Assembly (NCBI GenBank): GCA_963932465.1
Contig: CAWVRF010001069.1
Span: 1 to 64,000 of the forward strand
Length of the DNA: 64,000 bases
Source: Maratus speciosus
Taxonomy: Eukaryota > Arthropoda > Arachnida > Araneae > Salticidae
Direction: 5' to 3'
A program made the translations under genes and the position numbers. A model generated the notes under the pieces. The model saw nothing but the letters and a program-made list of their open reading frames with translations, made no database searches and was not told where the DNA came from. Positions 46,171-56,119 of this stretch are shown here, one piece after another (within the stretch, counting starts at the first letter, position 1; each line of letters opens with the position of its first letter).

Positions 46171-47336
46171 CACAGTGGAGCATTTGAGCCAAAAACCTCG
46201 CCAAAAATGCAAAAATTAAAATTTCGTCAACAATTGTAAAAACTATATATTTTAATAGCTAACTAATTGGTGCGTCGATCTATGTCTATTTTAGGAACCT
46301 GAGTTATATCCGGTGGCTCTTGGCCTCAGTTGAAGAGGAATTTCTTTGTGAGAAGACGTGATTTTTTGTTGCTTTTTGGCATTGTTGTTATGTTTAAATA
46401 TAGTTTTTTTTTTTTGTGTGTGTCTCCATGAATTGTTGAATTGAAACTAAACAGGACTTTTGTGTTTAACAAAGGTCAGAGCTTAGTGTTAAACTGTGTG
46501 TTAATTTAAATAGTTTAGTTTTTAATGTAATAAAAAAACATTAAATGTGTAAGAGGGTTATTTTTAAAGCGTTTTTGGCTCTATTTTAAACATATCGAAA
46601 GTTTTTTAAATATGTGCCGAGCTTTGCCGGACCATGTTTGAATTTATAAAATGTGTACTTATTATGTGAAGTGCTAAAATCCTACTTTCACTTCGTCAGC
46701 TTTTAAGATATAAATTATAAAACTAGCTATGGATTTGTATGTATACTACATAGTATGCTAATTAGTTCCGTGAAACGCATAGCACAGTTAAACATTTCCA
46801 TTCAGCCATTTCAGTGAATAAACGGAAATGCAGTTGAAAACTTTTGTGCAGCCTTGTATATGATCTGTAGAATGTATCCACACAAAGTAATATAAAAAAA
46901 AATAGTTCAATTTTAAAACGCATATCACAACTACAAACGCATTTCCAGCAATTATTGGTCATAGACTTCAATAGTTAAAATTTTTCTTCAGCGAAATTCT
47001 TTTGTGTGTCCCAGTAAATGAACGATATATTCTATGCACACCCTATTCTACAATAATTGCCTTAGTACACCTCAGTGATGTATATCAATTTCAGTACGTT
47101 TAAAATAGTGTGATATCATTAAAATACAGAGCAAACGATTTTTTTCCCATAGACCATAAAGTAAGGGAATTTTTTGGGTGTCTCTGTAAATGAACCGTAA
47201 ATGCCATAGACTTCATTTACAATACAAAACATGCCATAGTGATACCCAATAACATCTAACAATTTCAAGACAATCGGACTATATTTACAAAGAAAAATAT
47301 TTTTGGCCAGGATTTCGGATCAAATACTCCACTGTG
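46171..47336. mobile_element. Transib-like element, 1.17 kb, non-autonomous
   Basis: Inverted ends CACAGTGGAGCATTTGAGCC (46171) and its mirror (GGATCAAATACTCCACTGTG to 47336) match at about 34 of 40 positions. Flanks CGACG (46166-46170) and CGATG (47337-47341) form a 5 bp duplication with one change, GC-rich as is typical for Transib (CGNCG-like). Transib ends start with CAC and are related to V(D)J signal heptamers; CACAGTG is identical to the canonical heptamer. The uninserted paralogue at 51904-52080 has one ACGACG at the same place. No RAG1-like transposase coding is seen. Confidence 0.75.
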
Positions 47337-47359
47337 CGATGACGCCTATACGTGCTATA

Positions 47360-47533
47360 CAGTAAACTCTGTCTAAGGCGGAATCGATCGGGACCAAGAA
47401 AATTTTCCGTAGTAGACAATATTCCGCCTTAGACAAATTTTACTCAGTCTATGGATTTGCAGGGACTTGAAAATCTTTCCGAGTTAGACAGATTTCCGTC
47501 TTACACAGAGTGCGCCTTACAGAGAGTTTACTG
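47360..47533. mobile_element. Tigger-like mini-MITE, 174 bp
   Basis: TA flanks (47358-47359, 47534-47535); left CAGTAAACTCTGTCTAAGGC, right mirror GCCTTACAGAGAGTTTACTG. GGCGGAAT / ATTCCGCCTTAGAC motifs make it nearly self-complementary. Related short motifs occur at 14025-14085 and 18360-18430. Confidence 0.85.
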
Positions 47534-47556
47534 TAATTACAAACGCATCTAGAAAG

Positions 47557-48049
47557 AAAACACTACTCAAAGACCAATGCCATGTTTATTGTAATTTTAT
47601 TATAAACGATCTGCGAATAAAGACGTGCTGTGTATCCCATCCCATTTCCTTTTAAGTGTTATCCCAATATCTATGCATTGTAATTTCTCCCTATAACCGA
47701 AGATGTCTTTAAAAAAAATTTGCGAATTATGAAAATAGAAATTTCGCAAGCCATCATGCTTACCTTGAATTTTTTTTGTTATGATGTCTGAAAAGTTAGA
47801 TAACTTTCTTCTATGGAGTTCTGCGAAGCAAGGCCGAGACCTTGCACTTCTTCCTGAATTTGTAATAACCAAGCACCGTTAAAAATCACCGTTTCATTTG
47901 GAACCGGGAAAAACGTGACGGGTGGCCTTCAGGCCACTGATCTGGGAGATTCCTTTTTGCTCACGGGCTATCAAAGCCGGAGAGCTTATATGCCCGCCGT
48001 TTCTATATGTAAGTACATGTGTACGTATGTACGTAACGCGATAACTCTT
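47557..48049. other. Gene-free stretch
   Basis: No supported feature; short open frames (47600-47872, 47915-48118) lack recognisable motifs. Confidence 0.4.
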
Positions 48050-48500
48050 GATAGAAACATCCCATTTGCTTCAAATTTTTTTTCTAGTTACATTCTCATA
48101 AGGCGCTTCCCTGATTAGTTTTGGGGATTCATTGGTTAAGGACAAAGGGGGAAAAGGGGGGCTAGTCCACCCCCCTTAATTTTGATAAATGGGTTTTTCA
48201 TGAAGAATTATTCGATTTGCTCCAAATTTGGTATATTGGTTTATTATGTTAAGGAGCTTCCCTGATTCGTTTTGGGGATTCATTGGTTAAGGATAAAGAG
48301 GGAAAAGGAGGGCTAGTCCACCCCCTTTAATTTAGATAAATGGTTTTTTTTACCAGGATTATTCGATTTGCTCCAAATTTGGTATACCGGTTTATTATGT
48401 TAAGGAGCTTCCCTGATTAGATTTGGAGGTTCCATGGTTAAGTATAAAGGGGGAAACGGGGGCTAATCCCCCTTCACTTATTTTTTTGAGGGGGATTATT
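48050..48500 (+). repeat. ~151 bp tandem repeat, 3 units
   Basis: GCTTCCCTGATT at 48104, 48256 and 48407. Each is followed by GGTTAAG(G/T)A(T/C)AAAG(G/A)GGGAAA, a CTAGTCCACCCCC block and ATTCGATTTGCTCCAAATTT. Confidence 0.9.
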
Positions 48501-48604
48501 CTTTGAAATAAAAGTATAATATGCAATTAGTGTGAATAGCCTGTGAGCTCAATGCCATCAGTTTAGCTGGACACTTTTCTTTTTTATTGCAATCTCTTCT
48601 CCAA

Positions 48605-48885
48605 TATACAGAGTGAGCACAAAGTCCTGTTACCCATTACAAGCCGTCATAAATCGTGAAGTAGTTGAGATAAATGTTCGCGGTTTTTCTAAGCGTTGTT
48701 CAGTATCTGAATTTTTGATTTACAGTAGTATCCCGAGTTACGTTACCCCGTATTTACGTCGTCTGGCCTGGGGAAAAAATTATTCCTTAACTAGGACGCA
48801 CTTTGAGCTTTAGAAGACTTTTGGTTCTATGAAGGGAAACTTTCCCGCGACAGTTAAAATCTATTATTTTAATGCTAATACCATG
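48605..48885. mobile_element. Partial mariner- and Tigger-like ends
   Basis: TACAGAGTGAGCACAAAGTCC at 48607 resembles a mariner left end, and the following CGTCATAAATCGTGAAGTAG to TTTTTGA block has a diverged relative at 52787-52850. CAGTAGTATCCCGAGTTACG at 48724 looks like a Tigger left end. Neither has a right end in view. Confidence 0.35.
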
Positions 48886-48887
48886 TA

Positions 48888-50728
48888 CAGTCGTGGAAAA
48901 AAAAAAGTAAACACATCCCACTAACTGCTCAACAAATTATCGTAGAAGAAAGTGACTGGTACCGAACGATTGGAAATAAAGTCTACTTTTAAATGTTATA
49001 GATCAAATTTGCTTAGGAGGCCATCTACATATTAAAACGAATCCAAACTTCATTTTTTTCAATGACAATACCCAATTTTAACGAGATATTTCAAATCTTC
49101 GGTTCAAACTATGCCTACACACCAAATTTCAAGTCATTTGAATGATAAGTTTTTGAAGTATAAACATTCAAAAATGAGTGCTTCTAATGTTAAATTACAT
49201 TTTCATATTTTTATTTATATCTCCTGAAATTATGCTCCTAATGTGCTAATTTTTTGTGTAGCAATAATACTAATATACCCAAACATAAATACGCTGAATT
49301 TGCAATTTTTATAATTTTATGCTATGAAAATACCCAATTTTAACGAGATATTTCAAATCTTCGGTTCAAACTATGCCTAGGCACCAAATTTCAAGTCATT
49401 TGAATGATAAGTTTTTGAATTATAAACATTCAAAATTGAGTGCTTCTAATGTTAAATTACATTTTCATATTTTTATTTATATCTCCTGAAATTATGCTCC
49501 TAATGTGCTAATTTTTTGTGTAGCAATAATACTAATATACCCAAACATAAATACGCTGAATTTGCAATTTTTATAATTTTATGCTATGAAAATACCCAAT
49601 TTTAACGAGATATTACAAATCTTCGGTTCAAACTATGCCTAGACACCAAATTTCAAGTCATTTGAATGATAAGTTTTTGAATTATAAACATTCAAAATTG
49701 AGTGCTTCTAATGTTAAATTACATTTTCATATTTTTATTTATATCTCCTGAAATTATGCTCCTAATGTGCTAATTTTTTGTGTAGCAATAATACTAATAT
49801 ACCCAAACATAAATACGCTGAATTTGCAATTTTTATAATTTTATGCTATAAAAATACCCAATTTTAACGAGATATTTCAAATCTTCGGTTCAAACTATGC
49901 CTAGACACCAAATTTCAAGTCATTTGAATGATAAGTTTTTGAATTATAAACATTCAAAATTGAGTGCTTCTAATGTTAAATTACATTTTCATATTTTTAT
50001 TTATATCTCCTGAAATTATGCTCCTAATGTGCTAATTTTTTGTGTAGCAATAATACTAATATACCCAAACATAAATACGCTGAATTTGCAATTTTTATAA
50101 TTTTATGCTATGAATTATGAAATTAATATTAAAAAATATTATGAATTGCAACCTATAATTTTTTGGATGGATTTAGATTTATTAAGACCTGCTTTATGAA
50201 AATCCAAAATTTCAAATTTTTCTTCCAAGTAGTTTCCAAATTATACTTAAAAAACGGCAAAATGGTGGAGTAAGGGGCCGTCTCTAATAGAAATGACTAG
50301 ATATTTTGAAATTTCTTCTGCTGTTCTGTAATCTAGCAGGCTTCATTGGCTTCTTAAGATGCCTTGATCAAGATGGGGGCTCTCTCTGTTAACAATCGAG
50401 TTACGAACTACAATTTGAATACAGCCCTTAAAATACGCTCGTTTTAAAATAATTAATTTCTCAGAAACTTATGGTATGAATTGCATAAAAATTTGTTTTT
50501 AGGCTAATTCAAAGGTGTAAAGTTCATTAATGCTGTCAGAATTGTGTACTGCTATTTAAAAAAACAAAGTTATGGTTCGTTTTAATATGTAGATGGCCCC
50601 ATAAGCACATTTTATCTATATAATTTAAAAGTAGGCTTTATTTGCAATCGTTCGGTACCAGTAACTTTCTTCTACGATAATTTGTTGAGGATTTAGTAGG
50701 GGGTGTTTACTTTTTTTTCCCACGACTG
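48888..50728. mobile_element. Tc1/mariner-type element with ~160 bp TIRs, 1.84 kb
   Basis: TA flanks (48886-48887, 50729-50730). Left CAGTCGTGGAAAAAAAAAAG, right mirror CTTTTTTTTCCCACGACTG. Inverted similarity continues ~160 bp (AACGATTGGAAATAAAGTC, GGCCATCTACATATTAAAACG against CGTTTTAATATGTAGATGGCC). No transposase: most of the interior is a 262 bp satellite. CTTAAGATGCCTTGATCAAG near 50355 recurs twice at 53727-53780. Confidence 0.85.
49069..50116 (+). repeat. 262 bp tandem repeat, 4 units
   Basis: TACCCAATTTTAACGAGATA at 49069, 49331, 49593 and 49855, spacing exactly 262 bp. Units two to four are almost identical; unit one has a few differences. Contained wholly between the element's inverted ends. 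Confidence 0.97.
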
Positions 50729-50730
50729 TA

Positions 50731-51388
50731 CAGTACAGCCCCGATTATCCCCGGAATTGGGTGGTAAGGGCACCGCGGATAACCCGAAAAAGATTGACAA
50801 TGGGGTGCAAGCACGATAAAAAGAAAATTCAACATAAAAACTATGTTTTAGTGCACAAAAAACATAATAAAACGTTTAAAATACATACATATGCACAGTA
50901 CAGCAGGAACCTTTGCTTTACGTCTAAATTACTAAAATAAAGAACAGTCAACAAGAAACAATGCCATTATACTGTACAAAAGGTGTTGAGTTACACCTTT
51001 TTTTTAAAAATCAGTCACTTGTTTTTGCTTCTTGCTTTGGAAACGCCTTTTCCATCCTAAAAATTGATATGATTCCCGGGAATTTATCATAATAGTCTTA
51101 TTTAATTGTTAAACATTTTAATTGCTCTGTTTACGTTTTGTTAATAAAATAAAGAAAAGACATCAAGACTTTATATCTGTTATTTTAAACATGGCAACCG
51201 GATCTAGAAATATTTTTCGATTACTTTCGATTACATGAGTTTTGCTGTTTATATTTATTAGTAGGGCTTATTGTACTTTCCTTACTGTTGACTTGAATAA
51301 CAATAATAATAATAATAATAATAATAAATTGCTTCGCGGATAAATTGCACCGCGGATCATCCGTTCGCTGATATTCGGGGCTTTACTG
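50731..51388. mobile_element. Tigger-like MITE, 658 bp
   Basis: Left CAGTACAGCCCCGATTATCC, right mirror GATATTCGGGGCTTTACTG; TA flanks at 50729-50730 and 51389-51390. The left TA is also the right TA of the preceding element. Subterminal GCACCGCGGATAACCCG mirrors AATTGCACCGCGGATCATCC. Interior non-coding, with an (AAT)n run at 51298-51327. Confidence 0.8.
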
Positions 51389-51903
51389 TATGTCTAAAAT
51401 CTATATGCTTCATTTAATATTTTATATTTTAAAAACTGACGAACTGGGAGTAAAATTTTAACAATTCCTAAAAAATTAAGCCTAGATTTTAGAAATATTT
51501 TAAGAACCAAGAAAAAAAAGAGACATCCTTTAAGATGTAATTTAATGTTGTTTCAGAGAAGCGCAAAGAAAAAAATGACGAACTATGTGAAAAGGTCTTA
51601 ATTAGGGTGTGAATGCAAGCAAGTACATAGAAAACAGAAGTTAAAAATATTAATTTCCTCGGGAGATATATTAAATATATGAACACATCAAACGCACGTT
51701 AGACAACATTGCCGAGGGGAATTCGGAAGCTGAGTGACTAGCAGCCTTAACAACTTATAGATTTATTCCAAATTCTTCTATAGCAAACCCATTTTTTTGC
51801 TAATGTTAGATGTATGTAACACAATTCCTAAATACAATAGAATATGCTCATTATATTTCTGTGAATTTTTATTACTTATCTCTAATATTAATTTTACCTT
51901 TTT
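51389..51903. other. Gene-free stretch
   Basis: No supported gene. The minus open frame 51489-51686 is hydrophobic low-complexity. Confidence 0.4.
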
Positions 51904-52080
51904 AGGTGCGTTCGTAATTATATAAATACGTAGCACCTAATAGTCGTCGTTCGGTCCTTCTGTCTATCCGTCCTTCCGCATATAACAGAGCAAAAACTAC
52001 CCAACCGAATGGTCTGAAATTTTAAATATATAATTGTTGCAAAATTGTGTCGAGTCATTTCAAATTTCATGAAATTCGGA
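51904..52080 (-). repeat. Uninserted copy of the repeat at 45280-47556
   Basis: Reverse complement carries, without interruption, the sites where the other copy holds its Tigger-like, Transib-like and mini-MITE insertions. Key junctions: CAATTATATATTTAAAATTT, CGAACGACGACTATTAGG, ATTTATATAATTACGAACG. Confidence 0.85.
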
Positions 52081-53158
52081 TGTATAGTTTAATGACAGGG
52101 ACAGTCAAAAGTTTTCCGTTACTTTACGGCCAATGGGAAAAAATTATTTCAAGTGCATTTTAATGATGTTACAGCCTTTCGCACAGAATGAAATGGATAT
52201 GCACTTATCTACTGCGCTAAAATATACATTCAGTACACTATACGCGGTGCAAAAAATAGTTATAAAACGAATTACTGTACGAACGCAACTCCTTTGCCAC
52301 GTTTGACGTGCAATTTTTAACTTGTTTATATTAAAATGGACGCACTCATTAATATTCAAATGTAATAGTTCTTTCATTTGAAAAATATTCAGGACTTTCT
52401 TTTCAAAAATCGTGTCAAACCGACCATGGCCGGAAAGAATCAAAGGTAACCCGAAACATTTAAAGTCAACCCGACCCGAACCCAATACTTAACGAAAAAC
52501 AAAACGGGGGTCGGGTAGGGTTCGGGTAAAATCGGGCTCCAGTGTCCACCTAGTCCCGTTACCATTAATCCTTTGAGGGGCAAGCAATTGTATTTGTGCA
52601 ATGTTGAATTCACACGGGAATTTAAAAAAAGAATTACTTTAAAAAGAAGAAAAGCAATTTTTTGATTATTTTTCTACCAAAATTTAAAAAGTAAAATTTA
52701 ATTAAAAGTTTCTGGTGCGAATCTGCATTAAAATTAGGTAAGATATAATATATCCTACCGTCCCTCAAGGGGTTACAAAACATCATAACTCGTGAAATAT
52801 TTGAGATAAATGCTGCCGCTTTTAACAAACTGTTCGTCAGCATTTTTGCTGCGCATGTTTGCGCAGCAGAACTCACAACACTTTAATGTGTGCGACTTTG
52901 GTTGCCCACATAATATCCAGACATTATTAAATAATTAAATGCGTAATTGAATCGTACACCCTGTACCATTAGCTATGGCATTGTAATGTCAGTAACTGAG
53001 GATCCAACCAAAAATTTAGACACTGATAACAAAACTTAAAAAAAAAACAAAAAAAACAAAAAAACATGTATTTCAAATGCTTCATGAGTTAAAACATTTT
53101 GTAATGTAATGGTACTTTGTGGACACAATGTGTAAGATTCTGTTTCTTATCATTTTTT
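52081..53158. other. Gene-free stretch
   Basis: No supported gene. CCCGACCCGAACCCAA and GGTCGGGTAGGGTTCGGGT at 52469-52530 echo the GGGTCGGGTTCG segments inside hAT B (13120). The minus frame 52144-52485 shows no domain. Confidence 0.35.
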
Positions 53159-54070
53159 ACCGGACTGAAAAGAAGGGTTATGTGTTTCACGCGTATCTGT
53201 GTACGTGGATTTCTTTATACCCTCGAAACATCCCAACGGCTGGATGGATTTTAATGAATGAGGTCTCTATCGATTCGTCTTAATCTTCCGATGGTTATAG
53301 GCTAGGATATATAAATTCAAAATGGCGGCCGTAAAATACAAAATGGCAGTAGAGACCGAAAAAAAATTTTACGCACCCTATTGAGTGGCATATCATTGAA
53401 TAAGTCTTTCAAAATGAAGACGATGTTTCATTGACTATTTTACAGTCATAAACTTCCTTTAAAATATTATACAACCTGGAAGTTGTGTATGTATTGTGGA
53501 TCTCTAGCTTTACTGCAACTCATAGACATCTATAGACCTCATCAAAACAGTGTTTATAGATAGGAACTAACAATTAAACACAACTTAAAAGTCATCAATA
53601 CAGGTAAATAAAAAAAAATAGGTAAGTAATATAAACAAGTAATATAAAAAAATATTTTAAGTCAATTCCTACTTAGGTCAGTAAGAGAATTTTTTTTCTC
53701 CCATTCTTCTTTTCTCTTGAGTTGCGCTTAAAATGCCTTGATCAAGAAGAGGGCTCTCTCGGTCTTAAAATACCTTGATCAAGAAGAGGGCTCTCTCGAT
53801 TATTGAAAATTAATTAATTTAATTTAATGAATGAATTAATATGTGAAAAAAAAATTGGATTAACATCAAGTGTTATCCCCTACAAGTTTAAAAAAAAAAT
53901 TTATTTGAGCTTGACTGGATGAATAATAAGTATTTTATTAACGATTGAAAATTTGAACAAGATATATATATAGCGAGAGTCTGAGCTAATAGTAGGAATT
54001 GAAAAAAAAAAAAAATAGTTTCACATTGATGAGAAATAAATAATTAGTTCGCTTTTTACGCAGTCGGTTT
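53159..54070. mobile_element. Dispersed element, copy 1, with internal insertion
   Basis: Starts ACCGGACTG and ends CGCAGTCGGTTT, roughly inverted. Blocks GGGTTATGTGTTTCACGCGT, CCAACGGCTGGATGGATTTT, TTCAAAATGGCGG and ATAGATAGGAACTAACAATT match copy 2 (63089-63618) in order. It is 382 bp longer than copy 2 because of an insert near 53628-54014. Family unknown; the GGCTGGATGGATTTTAATGA motif resembles tails of widespread arthropod retroelements. Confidence 0.7.
53628..54014 (+). mobile_element. ~0.39 kb insert ending in poly-A
   Basis: Absent from copy 2, where GTAATATAAA joins AATAGTTTCAC directly. Starts ACAAGTAATATAAAAA and ends GATTGAAAAAAAAAAAAAA. Its outer parts recur at 59382-59440 and 59755-59970. 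Contains two 35 bp tandem units (CTTGATCAAGAAGAGGGCTC). A poly-A end suggests retroposition, but a clean duplication cannot be defined in this AT-rich target. Confidence 0.5.
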
Positions 54071-54176
54071 TTTTGATTTTTTTAATTTAATTGTTTATTC
54101 TATAGCTTCTCTAATTGAGGTAATTACATAGAAATTACTTCTGTGCATCTGTGTCGGTTCGCTCAAAAGCTAGCAG

Positions 54177-54910
54177 ACACGGATGTGGATTATTTTTTAC
54201 TAGAATACCGCCCCCTGAATACTATAGGCCTGAGCGCTGACACAAAAATCGCGGCTGCCGAAGGCGGGTTTTTTGTTTTTTTCAGCGTGTGTATGGTCCC
54301 TTGAATTTTGGCACCAATAACTTTTTTAAGTTTTTTCCGCTTTGTTTTTCTGAGATTAAACAAGTCAAAAAAATCCTTTATAAAATACTGGTGTTTAAAT
54401 TTACGGGACCGTACATACGTTAAAAAAAAAAAAAAAATGCTTTCGGCAGGCGCCATTTTGTGTCAGTGCAGCGCTCAGACCTAGTAGTCAGGGGGCGGTG
54501 ACTAGACTCACGTATGCGGGTTATTTTTGACTAGACTCACGTATGCGGATATGGTTTATTTGTGATTTGATCTGCGGATATTGTTATGCATTATATGTGA
54601 CTTGATCTGCGGATATTTTTATGGCTTATATGTGACTTGATCTGCGGATATCGTTATGCCTTATATGTGACTACGTCCACTGATGCGGATTACTTGTGAA
54701 TAGATCCATGGTTATGTACACAGTATGTTTAGGACTAGATCTATGGATACAGATTATATTTAAGATTATATATACGAGGATATAGACCTGTGTTATTGTG
54801 ACAAGATCCACCGATGCAGATTATTTATGAGTCGATCTGCTTATGTGAGACTAAATCCATGGATACAGATTTATTTACGACGAGATTCGAAAACAAGGAT
54901 ATGGCTACGA
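54177..54910 (+). repeat. 29-35 bp degenerate minisatellite
   Basis: Units of the form TGACTTGATCTGCGGATAT + TTATGCCTTATATG begin near 54500, 54529, 54563, 54598, 54633, 54668, 54697 and 54732, decaying to about 54910. The start (54177-54206) has the same motifs, so the array is split by the MITE at 54207. Confidence 0.8.
54207..54499. mobile_element. MITE with ~60 bp TIRs, 293 bp
   Basis: ACCGCCCCCTGAATACTATA at 54207 is mirrored by CTAGTAGTCAGGGGGCGGT ending at 54499; inward GGCCTGAGCGCTGACACAAAA matches GTGTCAGTGCAGCGCTCAG inverted. Flanks both contain ACTAGA but at different offsets, so the duplication length is unclear. Non-coding; the minus frame 54190-54456 is a by-product. Confidence 0.8.
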
Positions 54911-55560
54911 GTCAACCTCTTGGCTACGGCGGGACATAAACGTCCCGCTGACCAATACCAGGGAATAATGCACTGCTTAATCAAAACTGATATTCTTCAA
55001 AATGTGAATATGTATAAAAAAGGTTTAATAGATCATGAAACATACAACTTAACATTCAAATAATATTGTACAACTGAGCAATAATTGTCGCAAAAGCTTC
55101 CCTGAGCCTTCCGTTAAAAATCACCAGCCATTTCTATGGCTGAAATCTATAGAACAACCACATCTCGCTCTCCTCTTTTCACTTCACTTTTTATGAGTCT
55201 TGCTTGAGATATCACGTTCATTGAACCCTTGAGTCTATTATATTTTATTGTTCCACACTTTACCTTTTATTCTCACATTCGGTCATCCTGACGTTTCTGG
55301 CGACCTCGTCAATAACTTCTTATAAAAATTTAGGCACAAATTCAAACAAATAAACACATAAACATAAGACAAAAACATCTCACGTTATACAGATGTGTTA
55401 CTCCACGGATTCATATATTCTGCAGCAGTTGATGTCTTGTTGGGACCATCATGGTCTCCATTTTTCTCTACATCATAACGATCGTGTGACTTTATAGGGT
55501 CCATGGAATTTTCCCTTTAATTTCAGACCTGTGTCGTATACTGCGTTCTTTGGATTGCCA
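54911..55560. other. Gene-free stretch
   Basis: A perfect short hairpin GCGGGACATAAACGTCCCGC lies at 54929-54948. Otherwise nothing supported. Confidence 0.4.
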
Positions 55561-55587
55561 CGAAATTTTTCTTGAAGTTGACACGAC

Positions 55588-55642
55588 TGGCTTAAGTGGT
55601 AAAACACGTGTGTAGTATTGGAAAGGTTCCAGGTTCAAACAC
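55588..55642 (+). ncRNA. tRNA-like A box / B box pair (tRNA relic or SINE head)
   Basis: TGGCTTAAGTGG (55588-55599) fits the pol III A box (TGGCnnAGTGG) and GGTTCAAACAC (55632-55642) is close to the B box (GGTTCGAnnCC), about 32 bp apart as in a tRNA. Acceptor-stem pairing is not evident and no discriminator/anticodon assignment is safe. Best read as a tRNA pseudogene or degenerate SINE promoter. Confidence 0.4.
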
Positions 55643-56117
55643 AGCAAAAGGAATGTAAGTCAAAAATCGAGCTCTATACGACGCCGTGAACTTGTTATCT
55701 TACGGATGGTAAATTATTCCTAATAATGATAATTATTCCTAATTTCAGGTGTGTGAACAGTATCTGGCAAAAATATTTTCGCACATATAGATAATATAAT
55801 TAAAACGTAAAAAAAAAAAAAAAAAAAAGTCTTAGTTTAAAGTCGAATTTTGCAATAAAATTAGAATTAATTACAATTTAAGTTACAATTAATTTTTCAT
55901 TATAAGATGCAAACAACATTATCTTTTAAGTTAAAAATTACGTTCTTACCTATTACTTACTATTGATGTATAAATATTTTTGTATCTTGCAATGAAACAT
56001 GAAGTATAATTTAAAAAGTAAATGTAATTAATTGTATTTTTCATTGTAAAATAATATAACAGCAACATTTTGGCTTTCACGTGTTAATTAATACGAACAC
56101 AACTCATTCTATTAATA
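55643..56117. other. Gene-free AT-rich stretch
   Basis: A run of A at 55810-55828 could be an old poly-A tail of the tRNA-like unit, 170 bp downstream; otherwise nothing supported. Confidence 0.3.
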
Positions 56118-56119
56118 TA

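Larger units (their letters stand above)
45280..47556 (+). repeat. Dispersed repeat split by three insertions
   Basis: After removing 45331-46067, 46171-47336 and 47360-47533 (and one copy of each duplication), about 185 bp remain that match the reverse complement of 51904-52080 throughout. Shared blocks include TTTGAAATGAC(C/T)CGACACAATT, ACCATTCGG, TTGTTATATGCGGA and AATTAC(A/G)AACGCA. The GGACAGACAGACA stretch suggests a non-LTR-like tail (inference). Confidence 0.8.

Noticed and set aside
44431..46856. Pairing of CAGGGCTGCACAAAA (44431) with TTTTGTGCAGCCTTG (to 46856) as one mariner element with TA flanks
   Set aside because: The interval crosses the left border of the Transib-like element (46171-47336), whose boundaries are proven by an uninserted copy. 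Crossing intervals cannot be simple nesting, so the match is likely chance or an older internal piece.
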